Assembly: GCA_944376975.1 (NCBI GenBank)
Contig: CALWEE010000098.1
Location: forward strand, 1 to 6,491
From: an uncultured Lachnospiraceae bacterium
GTDB taxonomy: Bacteria > Bacillota > Clostridia > Lachnospirales > Lachnospiraceae
Length of the DNA stretch: 6,491 nt
Direction: 5' to 3'
The position numbers and the translations under genes are program-made. Positions 1 to 5,718 of this stretch are shown in pieces. Numbering within the stretch: the stretch's first letter is position 1; each line of letters starts with the position of its first letter. The notes beneath the pieces are model-generated. The model was given only the letters and a program-made list of their open reading frames with translations. It ran no database searches and was not told the DNA's origin.

Positions 1-254
1 GAATCACCGTATGCCAGATGACAAAAGCCGTTTCTCCGAAAATAGCCGGCCAGGCTTTCCATGAGCGCGGGATGGGTGACCACCGCCTGTTCCGGTCTGG
101 ACCGCTTCAGCAGATTGGCTTTAAAAAGGATCGTCTCATCCGGAACGGCCAGGCCCTTTGGCCCGCCCCACAGTCGGAACCCTTCCGCCACGGCCGCGTC
201 CAGCGCCTCCGGCTGATAGCTTTCGCATGGAATGAGCACCACTCGGCTTTTCAT
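1..254 (-). CDS. DUF362 domain protein, N-terminal part (runs off the left edge)
   Basis: My reading of the minus strand gives an open frame starting MKSRVVLIPCESYQPEALDA and continuing to the window edge, 84 codons in all. The visible part matches the start of DUF362 proteins: a short beta strand ending in VPC/IPC, then 'LWGG' (residues 33-36), 'ETILFKANLL' (43-52) and 'VVTHPALMESL' (61-71), and finally 'YGDS' at the edge, where family members have a conserved YGDSPG. Many DUF362 proteins continue into a ferredoxin-like 4Fe-4S segment; whether this one does cannot be seen. The family has no firmly assigned reaction. The start is well supported: AGGAGG lies 8 bases upstream, inside the last codons of moaA, and the ATG comes 4 bases after the moaA stop, so the two genes are probably co-transcribed and translationally coupled. 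The incomplete end is a window effect, not evidence of a broken gene. Confidence 0.8.
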   Translation of the reverse strand, partial: MKSRVVLIPCESYQPEALDAAVAEGFRLWGGPKGLAVPDETILFKANLLKRSRPEQAVVTHPALMESLAGYFRRNGFCHLAYGD

Positions 255-258
255 ATCC

Positions 259-1224
259 TCAACCTCCTATTTGATACATCTTCCGGTCTTCTCCGGCCGG
301 CCCCCGCGGATGACGCTTTGGTTTTTCCCATATGGCCTGACGGACCGCCCGCGCCAGTTGTCTGTCATCGTTTTCTTCACGGAGGATCGTTTTCAAGTCC
401 ACGCCGTTCCCGTAAAACAGGCAGGATCGTAAAAACCCATCCGGCGTCAGGCGGATCCGGTTGCAGTCTTCACAGAAGGCGTGGCTCATGGCGCTGATAA
501 AACCCACCGGGTTTGAAAACGCGGGAAACCTGTAGTAAGCCGCCGGTCCATTGCCCAGACGGCCTTCCACCGGCGTCATGGGTCCAAAGGCGGCGACCAG
601 CCGCTCTTTCACCGCCGCTTCCGGGATCATCGTCCATTCCCGTCCGCTTCCCACCGGCATCATCTCAATGAACCGGACCGGCATGCGGCCCTCTTTCGCA
701 AGCAGGGCGATGTCTTCCAGTTCATCGCCGTTGATCTCCTCCAAAGGCACGCAGTTTAATTTGATCTTCGGTATACTCGACGCGTTCAGCGCTTCAAGGC
801 CCGCTTTGACCCTGCCCAGGTACGGTCGTCGGGTGAGGGCGCGAAAACGTTCTTCGTCCAATGTATCCAAACTCACGTTGACCCCATCAACGCCTGCCGC
901 TTCGAGCGCCGGTATTTTTTCGGCAAGAAGCGTCCCGTTGGTCGTCAGCGTGACCTGAAAGATCCCGTCGATCTTTTTGATGGCGGCGGCCAGCCGGGGC
1001 GTATCTTCCCGCGCCAGCGGCTCCCCGCCGGTGAGTTTGACCCGGTGTATCCCCAGTTCCGGCAGGACGCGGCAAAATCTTACGATCTCATCAAAAGACA
1101 GGAGCTGCTCCTTTGGCAGGACCGGCGCCTGCTCGTCTGGTATGCAGTAACGACAGCGCAGATTACACCGGTCGGTCACCGATATCCTTATATAATCGAT
1201 ATTTCTTCCATACTTATCTTTCAT
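259..1224 (-). CDS. moaA: GTP 3',8-cyclase MoaA (molybdenum cofactor biosynthesis, radical SAM)
   Basis: MoaA is the cytosolic radical-SAM enzyme that converts GTP to 3',8-cyclo-dihydro-GTP, the first step of molybdopterin synthesis; MoaC then makes cyclic pyranopterin monophosphate. The 321-residue product has the family length and both iron-sulfur sites: the SAM-cleaving CxxxCxxC at C20, C24 and C27, and the C-terminal CxxC-x13-C at C251, C254 and C268 that holds the GTP-binding cluster, with the flanking NRIRL residues. GGEP is at 66-69, and the protein ends in the Gly-Gly tail that MoaA needs for activity. The start MKDKYGRNIDYIRISVTDRC matches the usual MoaA N-terminus, although its ribosome binding site is weak (a purine-rich GAGA/GGAAG stretch). 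No other moa, moe or mob gene is in view; the DUF362 gene follows directly. A possible sigma-A promoter lies at 1257-1285. Confidence 0.97.
   Translation of the reverse strand: MKDKYGRNIDYIRISVTDRCNLRCRYCIPDEQAPVLPKEQLLSFDEIVRFCRVLPELGIHRVKLTGGEPLAREDTPRLAAAIKKIDGIFQVTLTTNGTLLAEKIPALEAAGVDGVNVSLDTLDEERFRALTRRPYLGRVKAGLEALNASSIPKIKLNCVPLEEINGDELEDIALLAKEGRMPVRFIEMMPVGSGREWTMIPEAAVKERLVAAFGPMTPVEGRLGNGPAAYYRFPAFSNPVGFISAMSHAFCEDCNRIRLTPDGFLRSCLFYGNGVDLKTILREENDDRQLARAVRQAIWEKPKRHPRGPAGEDRKMYQIGG
263..268 (-). promoter_or_regulatory. Ribosome binding site of the DUF362 gene, inside the end of moaA
   Basis: On the minus strand the sequence is a perfect AGGAGG, 8 bases before the ATG at 254. It overlaps the last moaA codons and lies before the moaA stop at 259-261. 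This fixes the DUF362 start and suggests that ribosomes finishing moaA start the next gene. Confidence 0.8.
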
Positions 1225-1256
1225 CTTCCATCGTCTCTTTTCCTGAGCGTGCCTTC

Positions 1257-1285
1257 ATCATATCATATCTTCCGACGGCTTACAA
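1257..1285 (-). promoter_or_regulatory. Candidate sigma-A promoter of moaA
   Basis: Read on the minus strand, TTGTAA (1280-1285) and TATGAT (1257-1262) are separated by 17 bases. Transcription would start near 1250, about 25 bases before the moaA ATG. A second overlapping TATGAT lies a few bases upstream with TTGCTT as a possible -35, so the exact pairing is uncertain. A 7-bp inverted repeat (1277-1299) covers the -35. Confidence 0.55.
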
Positions 1286-1299
1286 GCAAGGAGTAAGCC
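1277..1299. repeat. Inverted repeat over the moaA -35 region
   Basis: GGCTTAC (1277-1283) and GTAAGCC (1293-1299) form perfect 7-bp arms around a 9-base spacer. It covers the candidate -35 of moaA and no gene, and no run of T follows it in either direction, so it is not a terminator. An operator for a dimeric regulator is one reading; none is identified. Confidence 0.5.
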
Positions 1300-1349
1300 T
1301 GCGCGCTCCCGCTCATGTAGTATCAAAAACCAGATTTCGTATTACGCGA

Positions 1350-1377
1350 TTGACTTTGACAGCGGATACGCTATAAT
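1350..1377 (+). promoter_or_regulatory. Sigma-A promoter of the DUF1836 gene
   Basis: TTGACT (1350-1355) and a perfect TATAAT (1372-1377) are 16 bases apart. The expected transcription start is near 1384-1385, giving a leader of about 53 bases before the ATG at 1438. It diverges from the moaA promoter on the opposite strand. Confidence 0.8.
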
Positions 1378-1384
1378 AAAAGTA

Positions 1385-1398
1385 GTATTTTGAAATAC
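1385..1398. repeat. 14-bp palindrome at the transcription start of the DUF1836 gene
   Basis: The sequence GTATTTTGAAATAC has perfect 6-bp arms (1385-1390 and 1393-1398) around a TG centre. It sits at about +1 to +14 relative to the TATAAT at 1372-1377, a typical place for a repressor operator. A second, GC-rich 5-bp hairpin (CGGCC/GGCCG, 1399-1413) follows at once. Neither is followed by a T-run. Confidence 0.5.
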
Positions 1399-1437
1399 CG
1401 GCCCTTTCGGCCGATCATCACAACAGGGGTAAACGTT

Positions 1438-2070
1438 ATGGAACATAAAGAACCTTTAGAAACAAAGAGCATTGACGCCATCATCGAAGACTTTCTCGCG
1501 TATATGAAAGGCTGGGAGTATATCACCGATGCCGATCTTCCCAATATCGACCTGTATATGGATCAGGTCACCACTTTCATGGACAGCCGGCTGGCCCAGT
1601 CCAAGCGGTATGAGTCGGACAAGATCCTGACCAAGACCATGATCAACAATTACGCCAAGAACCGGTTGCTGCCGCCGCCGGAAAAGAAGAAATATTCCAA
1701 AGACCATATGTATCTTCTTCTTTTTATTTATTACCTGAAGAACATCCTGTCGATCAACGATATCCAAAAGCTGCTGACGCCGTTGACCGACCGGTATTTC
1801 CACGCTTCGGAAGGGCTTTCCTTCGCCGATATATACGGCCGCGTACTGAGCATGTTCAAAAACCAGATCGACCGTCTGGATAAAGACATCCGGCAGGCGG
1901 GCGATGAAGCCGCTTCCCTGTTTGGAGGAACGGGCGAAGACGAAGACGGCCAGCTTCGCCTTTTCGCCACCGTCTCCCTTTTGTCGCTGGACGTCTACTT
2001 CAAAAAACAGCTGATCGAAAAGCTGATCGATCAGTTTCCTTTTCCCGAAAAAGACGAGAAGAAACGGTGA
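1438..2070 (+). CDS. DUF1836 family protein (predicted HTH, YkrK-like)
   Basis: The 210-residue product matches the Firmicutes DUF1836 family (Bacillus YkrK-like), of unknown role. The family's signature core is clear: a W-x-x-I...DLPNIDLYMDQV segment at 26-44, then LTKTMINNYAKNRLLPPP (64-81) followed by KKKYSKDHM (83-91) and a leucine-rich helix with LSINDIQKLL (104-113). This core resembles a MerR-type winged helix, where a first helix sets up a tyrosine/lysine turn, so DNA binding is a fair inference but is not shown. The C-terminal third is acidic and mixed (GTGEDEDG, 165-171). I choose the ATG at 1438 because AGGGG lies 8 bases upstream. A TTG at 1390 in the same frame would fall almost on the transcription start and lacks a ribosome binding site. 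The gene stands alone, with its own promoter and a terminator after it. Confidence 0.88.
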   Translation: MEHKEPLETKSIDAIIEDFLAYMKGWEYITDADLPNIDLYMDQVTTFMDSRLAQSKRYESDKILTKTMINNYAKNRLLPPPEKKKYSKDHMYLLLFIYYLKNILSINDIQKLLTPLTDRYFHASEGLSFADIYGRVLSMFKNQIDRLDKDIRQAGDEAASLFGGTGEDEDGQLRLFATVSLLSLDVYFKKQLIEKLIDQFPFPEKDEKKR

Positions 2071-2093
2071 TCGCCGCCAGGCGCGCCGTCATT

Positions 2094-2136
2094 AAAAGAT
2101 CCCTGCGCGGGCCACGCGGTCCTACAGGGATCTTTT
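2094..2136. terminator. Bidirectional intrinsic terminator between convergent genes
   Basis: AAAAGATCCCTG (2094-2105) pairs perfectly with CAGGGATCTTTT (2125-2136): a 12-bp stem with a 19-base loop that can itself form a small CGCG/CGCG hairpin. Because the stem is flanked by A4 on the left and T4 on the right, either strand gives a GC-rich stem followed by U4. It lies between the rightward DUF1836 gene, whose stop is at 2070, and the leftward phosphoribosyltransferase-like gene, whose stop is at 2148, and so serves both. Confidence 0.88.
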
Positions 2137-2147
2137 GATATCTTTTA

Positions 2148-2789
2148 TCACAATCTGGAATAGCCGTAACTGTTCACGATGGCGTCCAGTTTCTGATGCT
2201 TCTGACAATAGGGACAGGCACCCACGTCGTAAGCCTGATACTGGGGAATATCCTTCGTGGAAAAAAGCGAATGGACCTTCTGCCCTTCGATCTCCGGCAG
2301 GGCGCTGAACACAGCGGAGACGCCCACGACGCGCCCGCCGTAATAATTGATGCAGTCCATACACTGCTTCACCGTCTTGCCCGTTGTCGCGGACGCCAGG
2401 AGAAGCAGGACGTTTTTATTGAAAATGGCGTTCTGGACATTGTCCCGGAAGATGATCTGCCGATTGACATCGGTCTCCGGCGTGACCACGTACATGCTTT
2501 TATGGGTGTTCAGGGAATGGATACCGTTTTCCGTCAGGCACTGGGCCAAAAACGCGCCGATCACTTCCATTCCGTCCATACAGACAATGGTATCCACCGG
2601 CGTGCTCACCGAAAAATGGGCCGCCAGGCAACGGGCCGCCTCCAAGGCCTCTGTCTGACGTATCTTCAATGACGTGATATCAATATAATAATTGATATGG
2701 GAATGGGTAGTGGCGAAATGGCCGGGAATGATCTTTATGGCCACCTTTCCTGAATACCGTGAATGGATCTTTATCGCTCTGGACTCCAT
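2148..2789 (-). CDS. Phosphoribosyltransferase-fold protein with a degenerate PRPP loop and C-terminal CPYC
   Basis: The 213-residue product resembles clostridial proteins usually labelled orotate phosphoribosyltransferase-like. Visible features are PGHFATTHSHINYYID (22-37, rich in His), VDTIVCMDGMEVIGAFLAQ (65-83, the strand and helix that in the fold precede the active-site hood), NVLLLLASATTGKTV (126-140), the strand and loop in the position of the PRPP-binding motif, and a C-terminal CPYC (192-195) before a conserved-looking DAIVNSYGYS tail. In ordinary type I phosphoribosyltransferases two acidic residues precede the TTG loop; here those positions are A and S. Either PRPP is bound differently or the protein is no longer an enzyme. 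The CPYC could bind metal or form a disulfide. I do not assign a substrate. GGGAGG lies 7 bases before the ATG. The gene follows yerC after 65 bases and ends just before a strong terminator. Confidence 0.75.
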   Translation of the reverse strand: MESRAIKIHSRYSGKVAIKIIPGHFATTHSHINYYIDITSLKIRQTEALEAARCLAAHFSVSTPVDTIVCMDGMEVIGAFLAQCLTENGIHSLNTHKSMYVVTPETDVNRQIIFRDNVQNAIFNKNVLLLLASATTGKTVKQCMDCINYYGGRVVGVSAVFSALPEIEGQKVHSLFSTKDIPQYQAYDVGACPYCQKHQKLDAIVNSYGYSRL

Positions 2790-2818
2790 ATGACTTCCTC
2801 CCTTCTATACAGCAGTAA

Positions 2819-2845
2819 AGGCTTTCTGATCCTGTCAAAAAGCCT
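2819..2845 (-). other. Hairpin between yerC and the phosphoribosyltransferase-like gene
   Basis: AGGCTTT (2819-2825) and AAAGCCT (2839-2845) form a 7-bp stem with a 13-base loop. Read on the minus strand it is followed only by TTTACTG, so termination would be weak; it may partly reduce read-through into the downstream gene or act as an RNA-processing or stability element. It ends about 16 bases before the ribosome binding site of the downstream gene. Confidence 0.4.
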
Positions 2846-2854
2846 CTGATGTCG

Positions 2855-3169
2855 TTACGCTTTATTCGGTTTTTCTTCCGGCGTGTCTTTGATACGTTCA
2901 AGCACCATGTCGTAACCGTCGTTCCCGTAATTCAAAGAACGGTTGACGCGGCTGATGGTCGCTGTCGAAGCTCCGGTCTTTTCGGCGATCTCCATATATG
3001 TTTTGTGCTCACGGAGCATGGACGCCACTTCAAAACGCTGAGCCAGGGACAGGATCTCATTGATCGTCGCCAGGTCCTCGAAAAAATCAAAACATTCATC
3101 CACATTTTCCAGGCTGATGATCGCCTTGAAAAGGGTCTCCACCGCCGGCGTTTTAATCTTTTTATTCAT
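2855..3169 (-). CDS. yerC: YerC/YecD family TrpR-like transcriptional regulator
   Basis: The 104-residue product matches the YerC/YecD family, small all-helical proteins with the Trp-repressor DNA-binding fold that are common in Firmicutes. The N-terminal half (about 10-55) carries the helices LFKAIISLENVDECFDFFED and the typical INEILSLAQRFEVASML. The helix-turn-helix is KTYMEIAEKTGASTATISRVNRSL (57-80), with the recognition helix STATISRVNRSL and the following YGNDGYDMVL helix. The tail is short, charged and probably disordered. Family members act as dimers; the operator and any small ligand of this one are not known. GGAG lies 6 bases before the ATG. The gene has its own good promoter, whose -35 lies on the stop codon of the acyltransferase gene upstream. 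It is followed by the phosphoribosyltransferase-like gene, which may share its transcript. Confidence 0.93.
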   Translation of the reverse strand: MNKKIKTPAVETLFKAIISLENVDECFDFFEDLATINEILSLAQRFEVASMLREHKTYMEIAEKTGASTATISRVNRSLNYGNDGYDMVLERIKDTPEEKPNKA

Positions 3170-3220
3170 ACTCTTCTCCGCCGCCCTTTAATACTGTAAA
3201 TTCATAAACCGTACGTTTAC

Positions 3221-3249
3221 ATATTACCATTTTAAGGCGGTAAAGTCAA
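3221..3249 (-). promoter_or_regulatory. Sigma-A promoter of yerC, overlapping the upstream stop codon
   Basis: On the minus strand TTGACT (3244-3249) and TAATAT (3221-3226) are exactly 17 bases apart. The start would be near 3214, leaving a leader of about 45 bases. The -35 includes the stop codon (3246-3248) of the acyltransferase gene. Just after the start is an interrupted repeat, TAAAC (3206-3210) and GTTTA (3215-3219), that could be an operator. I see no terminator between the two genes. Confidence 0.78.
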
Positions 3250-3974
3250 GACTGTTCGTCGCTGTGTTCCCGGATCGCCTGCTGTATCCGGTCCGACACG
3301 ATCTGGGCGATCTCCCTGGTTTTCATACCTTTATATTCCTCATAATATAAAGGTTTCAGATAGCACACTTTCGCGGTCATCTTTTTGATGGAATGACGGT
3401 CGAACGCCATGAACGAATTGATCACGGCCGCCGGTACAATGGGACATTTCGCGTAGACCGCGCTTTTGAACGCGCCGCCTTTAAAGGGGAGCAGCTCATT
3501 GCCGTTGCGGCTCCTTGTCCCTTCGGCAAAGATCAGATAGTTCCTGCCCTGTTTGACTTCTTCCGATACCTGGCGGATCACTTTCATGGACTGACGAAGA
3601 TCCTCCCGGTCCATCAGCTTGGCCTGGAGAAGGATGCGGATCTGCTTCACCAGCGGCCAGTTTTCCGTTTCCTTTTTCATCACGAGGGAAAAGGGCCGGC
3701 CATGGGTCTCGAAAAACAGCAGCGAGTCAAACAGGCCCTGGTGATTGGGAAACAGGATATAGCCGTTCTCCTTCGGGAGATTTTCCTTTCCGTAACATTC
3801 CACCCGGACTCTTCCCGCCCGGTTGACATTTGACGTGACCTCCTGAAGAAGTTCATACCGCACGTCGTCCCCATACGTCTCAAACCCGGTATCTTTGCAG
3901 TACCGGAACAGTCTTCTGAACCATCCGGGTATCTTGAACAACGACCGGATGACCATAAGGATAATACGTTCCAT
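3246..3974 (-). CDS. Lysophospholipid acyltransferase, PlsC family (probable 1-acylglycerol-3-phosphate acyltransferase)
   Basis: PlsC-type enzymes acylate lysophosphatidic acid at the membrane to give phosphatidic acid, the phospholipid precursor. The 242-residue product has the family's motifs in order: NHQGLFD (77-83), the catalytic His78/Asp83 pair of the H-x4-D motif; a basic segment around MDRED (121-125) at the motif II position; FAEGTRSRNG (149-158), the EGTR substrate site; FKGG (164-167); and IVPAA (179-183), motif IV. The N-terminus (MERIILMVIRSLFKIPGWFRRLF) is hydrophobic and basic and could lie on the membrane; I see no clear long transmembrane helix. Family members differ in acyl acceptor, so the exact substrate is open. 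GGAGGG lies 8 bases before the ATG and the gap to the cbiC stop is 18 bases, so it is the last gene of the sigma/cobalamin run, with no visible metabolic link to it. Confidence 0.9.
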   Translation of the reverse strand: MERIILMVIRSLFKIPGWFRRLFRYCKDTGFETYGDDVRYELLQEVTSNVNRAGRVRVECYGKENLPKENGYILFPNHQGLFDSLLFFETHGRPFSLVMKKETENWPLVKQIRILLQAKLMDREDLRQSMKVIRQVSEEVKQGRNYLIFAEGTRSRNGNELLPFKGGAFKSAVYAKCPIVPAAVINSFMAFDRHSIKKMTAKVCYLKPLYYEEYKGMKTREIAQIVSDRIQQAIREHSDEQS

Positions 3975-3992
3975 TATCTTTTCCCTCCGTCT

Positions 3993-4667
3993 TTATCTTT
4001 TGTCCGCCGCGTAAAGCAAGGCGTTGCAGATCGCCGCCGCGATATTGCTCCCGCCTTTTCTGCCCCTGGCGATGATATACGGCCTGTCCGCTTTCATCAT
4101 CAGCTCTTTGGATTCGACCACGTTGACAAAACCAACCGGCACGCCGATCACCAGCGCCGGGGCGACTTTCTTTTCCCGGATCAGTCCATAGAGCCGTATC
4201 AGCGCCGTGGGCGCGTTCCCGATGGCGAAAATGAGCGGGACAGACAGTCCGGCCGCTTTCTCCATGCTGACAGCCGACCGGGTAACCCCTCTTTTTGACG
4301 CCTCCTCAGCCACATCTTCATCACCGATAAAACAGTGGACTTGCCCGCCGAACGCGGCCAAGGCCCGCTTATTGATACCGGAAGCCGCCATGGTCGTGTC
4401 GGTCACGATATGGGCCCCCTTTTTCAGCGCTTCCATCCCTTTTTCACAGGCTCCGGGAGAAAACCGGAGATTCTTTGCGTAATCGAAATCCGCCGATGTA
4501 TGGATACACCGTTTGACGACCGCCAATTCTTCTTCCGAAAAACGCTTTAACAGTGCGGACCGGTCCGCGCCTTCTTCGCCGGACGACCGGATCAGCGTTT
4601 CTTCAATGATCGCCATGCTCCGTTTTTCAATGTCTGCCGGTTTGATAAAATGTATGTCCTCGAACAT
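3993..4667 (-). CDS. cbiC: Cobalt-precorrin-8 methylmutase CbiC
   Basis: CbiC moves a methyl group from C-11 to C-12 of cobalt-precorrin-8, giving cobyrinate, late in ring formation of anaerobic cobalamin synthesis. The 224-residue product, slightly longer than typical (about 210), aligns over its full length. RCIHTSADFDY (53-63) carries the catalytic His56; TDTTM (89-93), TRSA (129-132), GNAPTAL (150-156) and GVPVGFVN (175-182) are the substrate-pocket motifs; GRKGGSNIAAAICNALL is the conserved C-terminal helix. CobH of the aerobic pathway is homologous; CbiC is preferred from the anaerobic setting. The ribosome binding site AGGAGGGG begins in the TAG stop of the upstream adenosyltransferase gene (4677-4679), and only 9 bases separate stop and ATG, so translation is probably coupled. 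The other cbi ring-building genes are not in this window, so the pathway must be completed elsewhere or this gene serves partial synthesis. Confidence 0.96.
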   Translation of the reverse strand: MFEDIHFIKPADIEKRSMAIIEETLIRSSGEEGADRSALLKRFSEEELAVVKRCIHTSADFDYAKNLRFSPGACEKGMEALKKGAHIVTDTTMAASGINKRALAAFGGQVHCFIGDEDVAEEASKRGVTRSAVSMEKAAGLSVPLIFAIGNAPTALIRLYGLIREKKVAPALVIGVPVGFVNVVESKELMMKADRPYIIARGRKGGSNIAAAICNALLYAADKR

Positions 4668-4676
4668 GGTCCCCTC

Positions 4677-5192
4677 CTAATATTCTATGCCGATCCGGGC
4701 CTTTATCCCCTTATCGTACGGATGTTTTTCTTTTCGTATCTCGGATATATAATCAGCCATTTCCCGCAGGTCCCCTCCCGGATCCCGTCCGGTCAGCACC
4801 CATTCCACGGAAGGCGGCAGGGCGCGCAGCATATCTATAAGCTGCGTCTCAGGGATCAGCTGTTTGGATACGGCGTACAGGACTTCATCCAGAAAAACAA
4901 GGTCAAACGCTTCCGTGGCCACCCGTTTTTTAATGACCTGAAGCTGTTCCCTGCAATACGCGGCGAAAGCGTCCCGTTCCCGCGGGGACATGGCGCCTGT
5001 AAACCGGACCTTTTCCGGCCCCTCCATCAACGTGATGCCTTTCACCTGTCCCAACGCCGCCCGTTCCGAGGAACGGCCGTCCTTCATGAACTGAAAGATC
5101 AGCACTTTCTTTCCGGCCCCGGCGGCCCGCAGGCACAATCCCATGCCGCAGGTCGTCTTGCCTTTTCCGTCACCGTGATAGATATGGATCAT
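4677..5192 (-). CDS. cobO: Corrinoid adenosyltransferase, CobA/CobO/BtuR type
   Basis: This enzyme transfers the 5'-deoxyadenosyl group from ATP to Co(I) of cobyrinic acid a,c-diamide, cobinamide or cobalamin, giving the coenzyme form. The 171-residue product shows the family in full: an unusual P-loop GDGKGKTT (7-14), which in this family holds ATP in reversed orientation; FQFMKDG (33-39); the Walker B-like DLVFLDEVLYA (97-107); TGRDP (134-138); and the C-terminal HPYDKGIKARIGIEY. The N-terminal extension found in some proteobacterial CobO proteins is absent, as is common in Firmicutes. The AAA/PduO-type adenosyltransferases are unrelated and do not fit. The ATG is 4 bases after the stop of the flavodoxin gene, and AGAGG lies in the end of that gene. 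Next to it on one side is cbiC, on the other a flavodoxin that could supply electrons to make Co(I). Confidence 0.95.
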   Translation of the reverse strand: MIHIYHGDGKGKTTCGMGLCLRAAGAGKKVLIFQFMKDGRSSERAALGQVKGITLMEGPEKVRFTGAMSPRERDAFAAYCREQLQVIKKRVATEAFDLVFLDEVLYAVSKQLIPETQLIDMLRALPPSVEWVLTGRDPGGDLREMADYISEIRKEKHPYDKGIKARIGIEY

Positions 5193-5196
5193 GATC

Positions 5197-5718
5197 TTAC
5201 GCCTCTTTCAGCACGTTTTCCACGGCTTCGGTCAAACGGCACAGATCGGTCTCGTCCGGATGCTCCAACGCCTGGTCAAAGTTTGCCAGCATGGCCTGTA
5301 TCCGCGCGTCGCCCGGATCTTCCTTCGCCATCTGCTCATATCGGGCGCGCACGGCCTGCGCCATGCGCCCTTGGCACATATAGGTCCCGATGACCGTGTT
5401 GCCCTCCGGGATCCGGCCGGCCACATTGTGGAGGATCCGTTCAAAATATTCCTCGCTCCCTCCAAAACCGGCCGTTCCAAAAAGAAAGATCTTTTTCCCT
5501 GACAGCTTTTCAAGGAAAGCCGCCATCGTTTCATCGCAGGTCCCCTTGTCGGTCCAGAAACCGACAAAGATCAGATCGCCGTCCGGCACGCGCGTATCCG
5601 GCGCGCCGTAATAAAGACAGCTTCCGGCGCCCAGTCTTTCTTCCGCCACATGGCGTACCTGTTCCGCCAGCATAGCGGTATTTCCTGTCCGGCTGCTGAC
5701 AACCACCGAAATTTTCAC
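5197..5718 (-). CDS. Flavodoxin family protein, BilS-like (possible corrinoid reductant)
   Basis: The product (173 residues from the GTG start) has the flavodoxin fold. KISVVVSSRTGNT (2-14) is the first strand plus the FMN phosphate-binding loop; LIFVGFWTDKGTCDE (49-63) and KKIFLFGTAGFGGSEEYF (75-92) are the strand-loop segments beside the flavin; VIGTYMCQGRM (109-119) and RARYEQM (124-130) follow. The wording of these segments is that of the subfamily named BilS, which occurs with bilirubin reductase BilR in gut Clostridia. No BilR is in view; instead it sits between a sigma factor and the corrinoid adenosyltransferase. Flavodoxins are known to reduce corrinoid cobalt for CobA-type enzymes, so I infer a role as Co(II) reductant; an independent redox role is equally open. 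I choose the GTG at 5716-5718, 9 bases after GGGAGG. An in-frame ATG at 5725-5727 would sit directly against the ribosome binding site with no spacing and add three residues. Confidence 0.85.
   Translation of the reverse strand: MKISVVVSSRTGNTAMLAEQVRHVAEERLGAGSCLYYGAPDTRVPDGDLIFVGFWTDKGTCDETMAAFLEKLSGKKIFLFGTAGFGGSEEYFERILHNVAGRIPEGNTVIGTYMCQGRMAQAVRARYEQMAKEDPGDARIQAMLANFDQALEHPDETDLCRLTEAVENVLKEA

Noticed and set aside
1390..1437. TTG start extending the DUF1836 protein by 16 residues
   Set aside because: The TTG would fall within a few bases of the predicted transcription start and has no ribosome binding site, while the ATG at 1438 has AGGGG at 8 bases.
2196..2672. Plus-strand open frame opposite the phosphoribosyltransferase-like gene
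   Set aside because: The opposite strand has a recognised family, a good ribosome binding site and a terminator; this frame has none.
2833..2838. TTGACA on the minus strand as -35 of a separate promoter for the phosphoribosyltransferase-like gene
   Set aside because: The nearest -10-like sequence, TATAGA, is 23 bases away, too far for sigma-A; nothing better lies at 16-18 bases. The hexamer is inside a hairpin loop.
4650..5393. Long open frame (247 codons) on the plus strand
   Set aside because: It lies antisense to cobO and the flavodoxin gene, both with full family motifs. The translation is rich in Arg, Pro, His and Phe with no recognisable domain, as expected for the reverse of GC-rich coding DNA.
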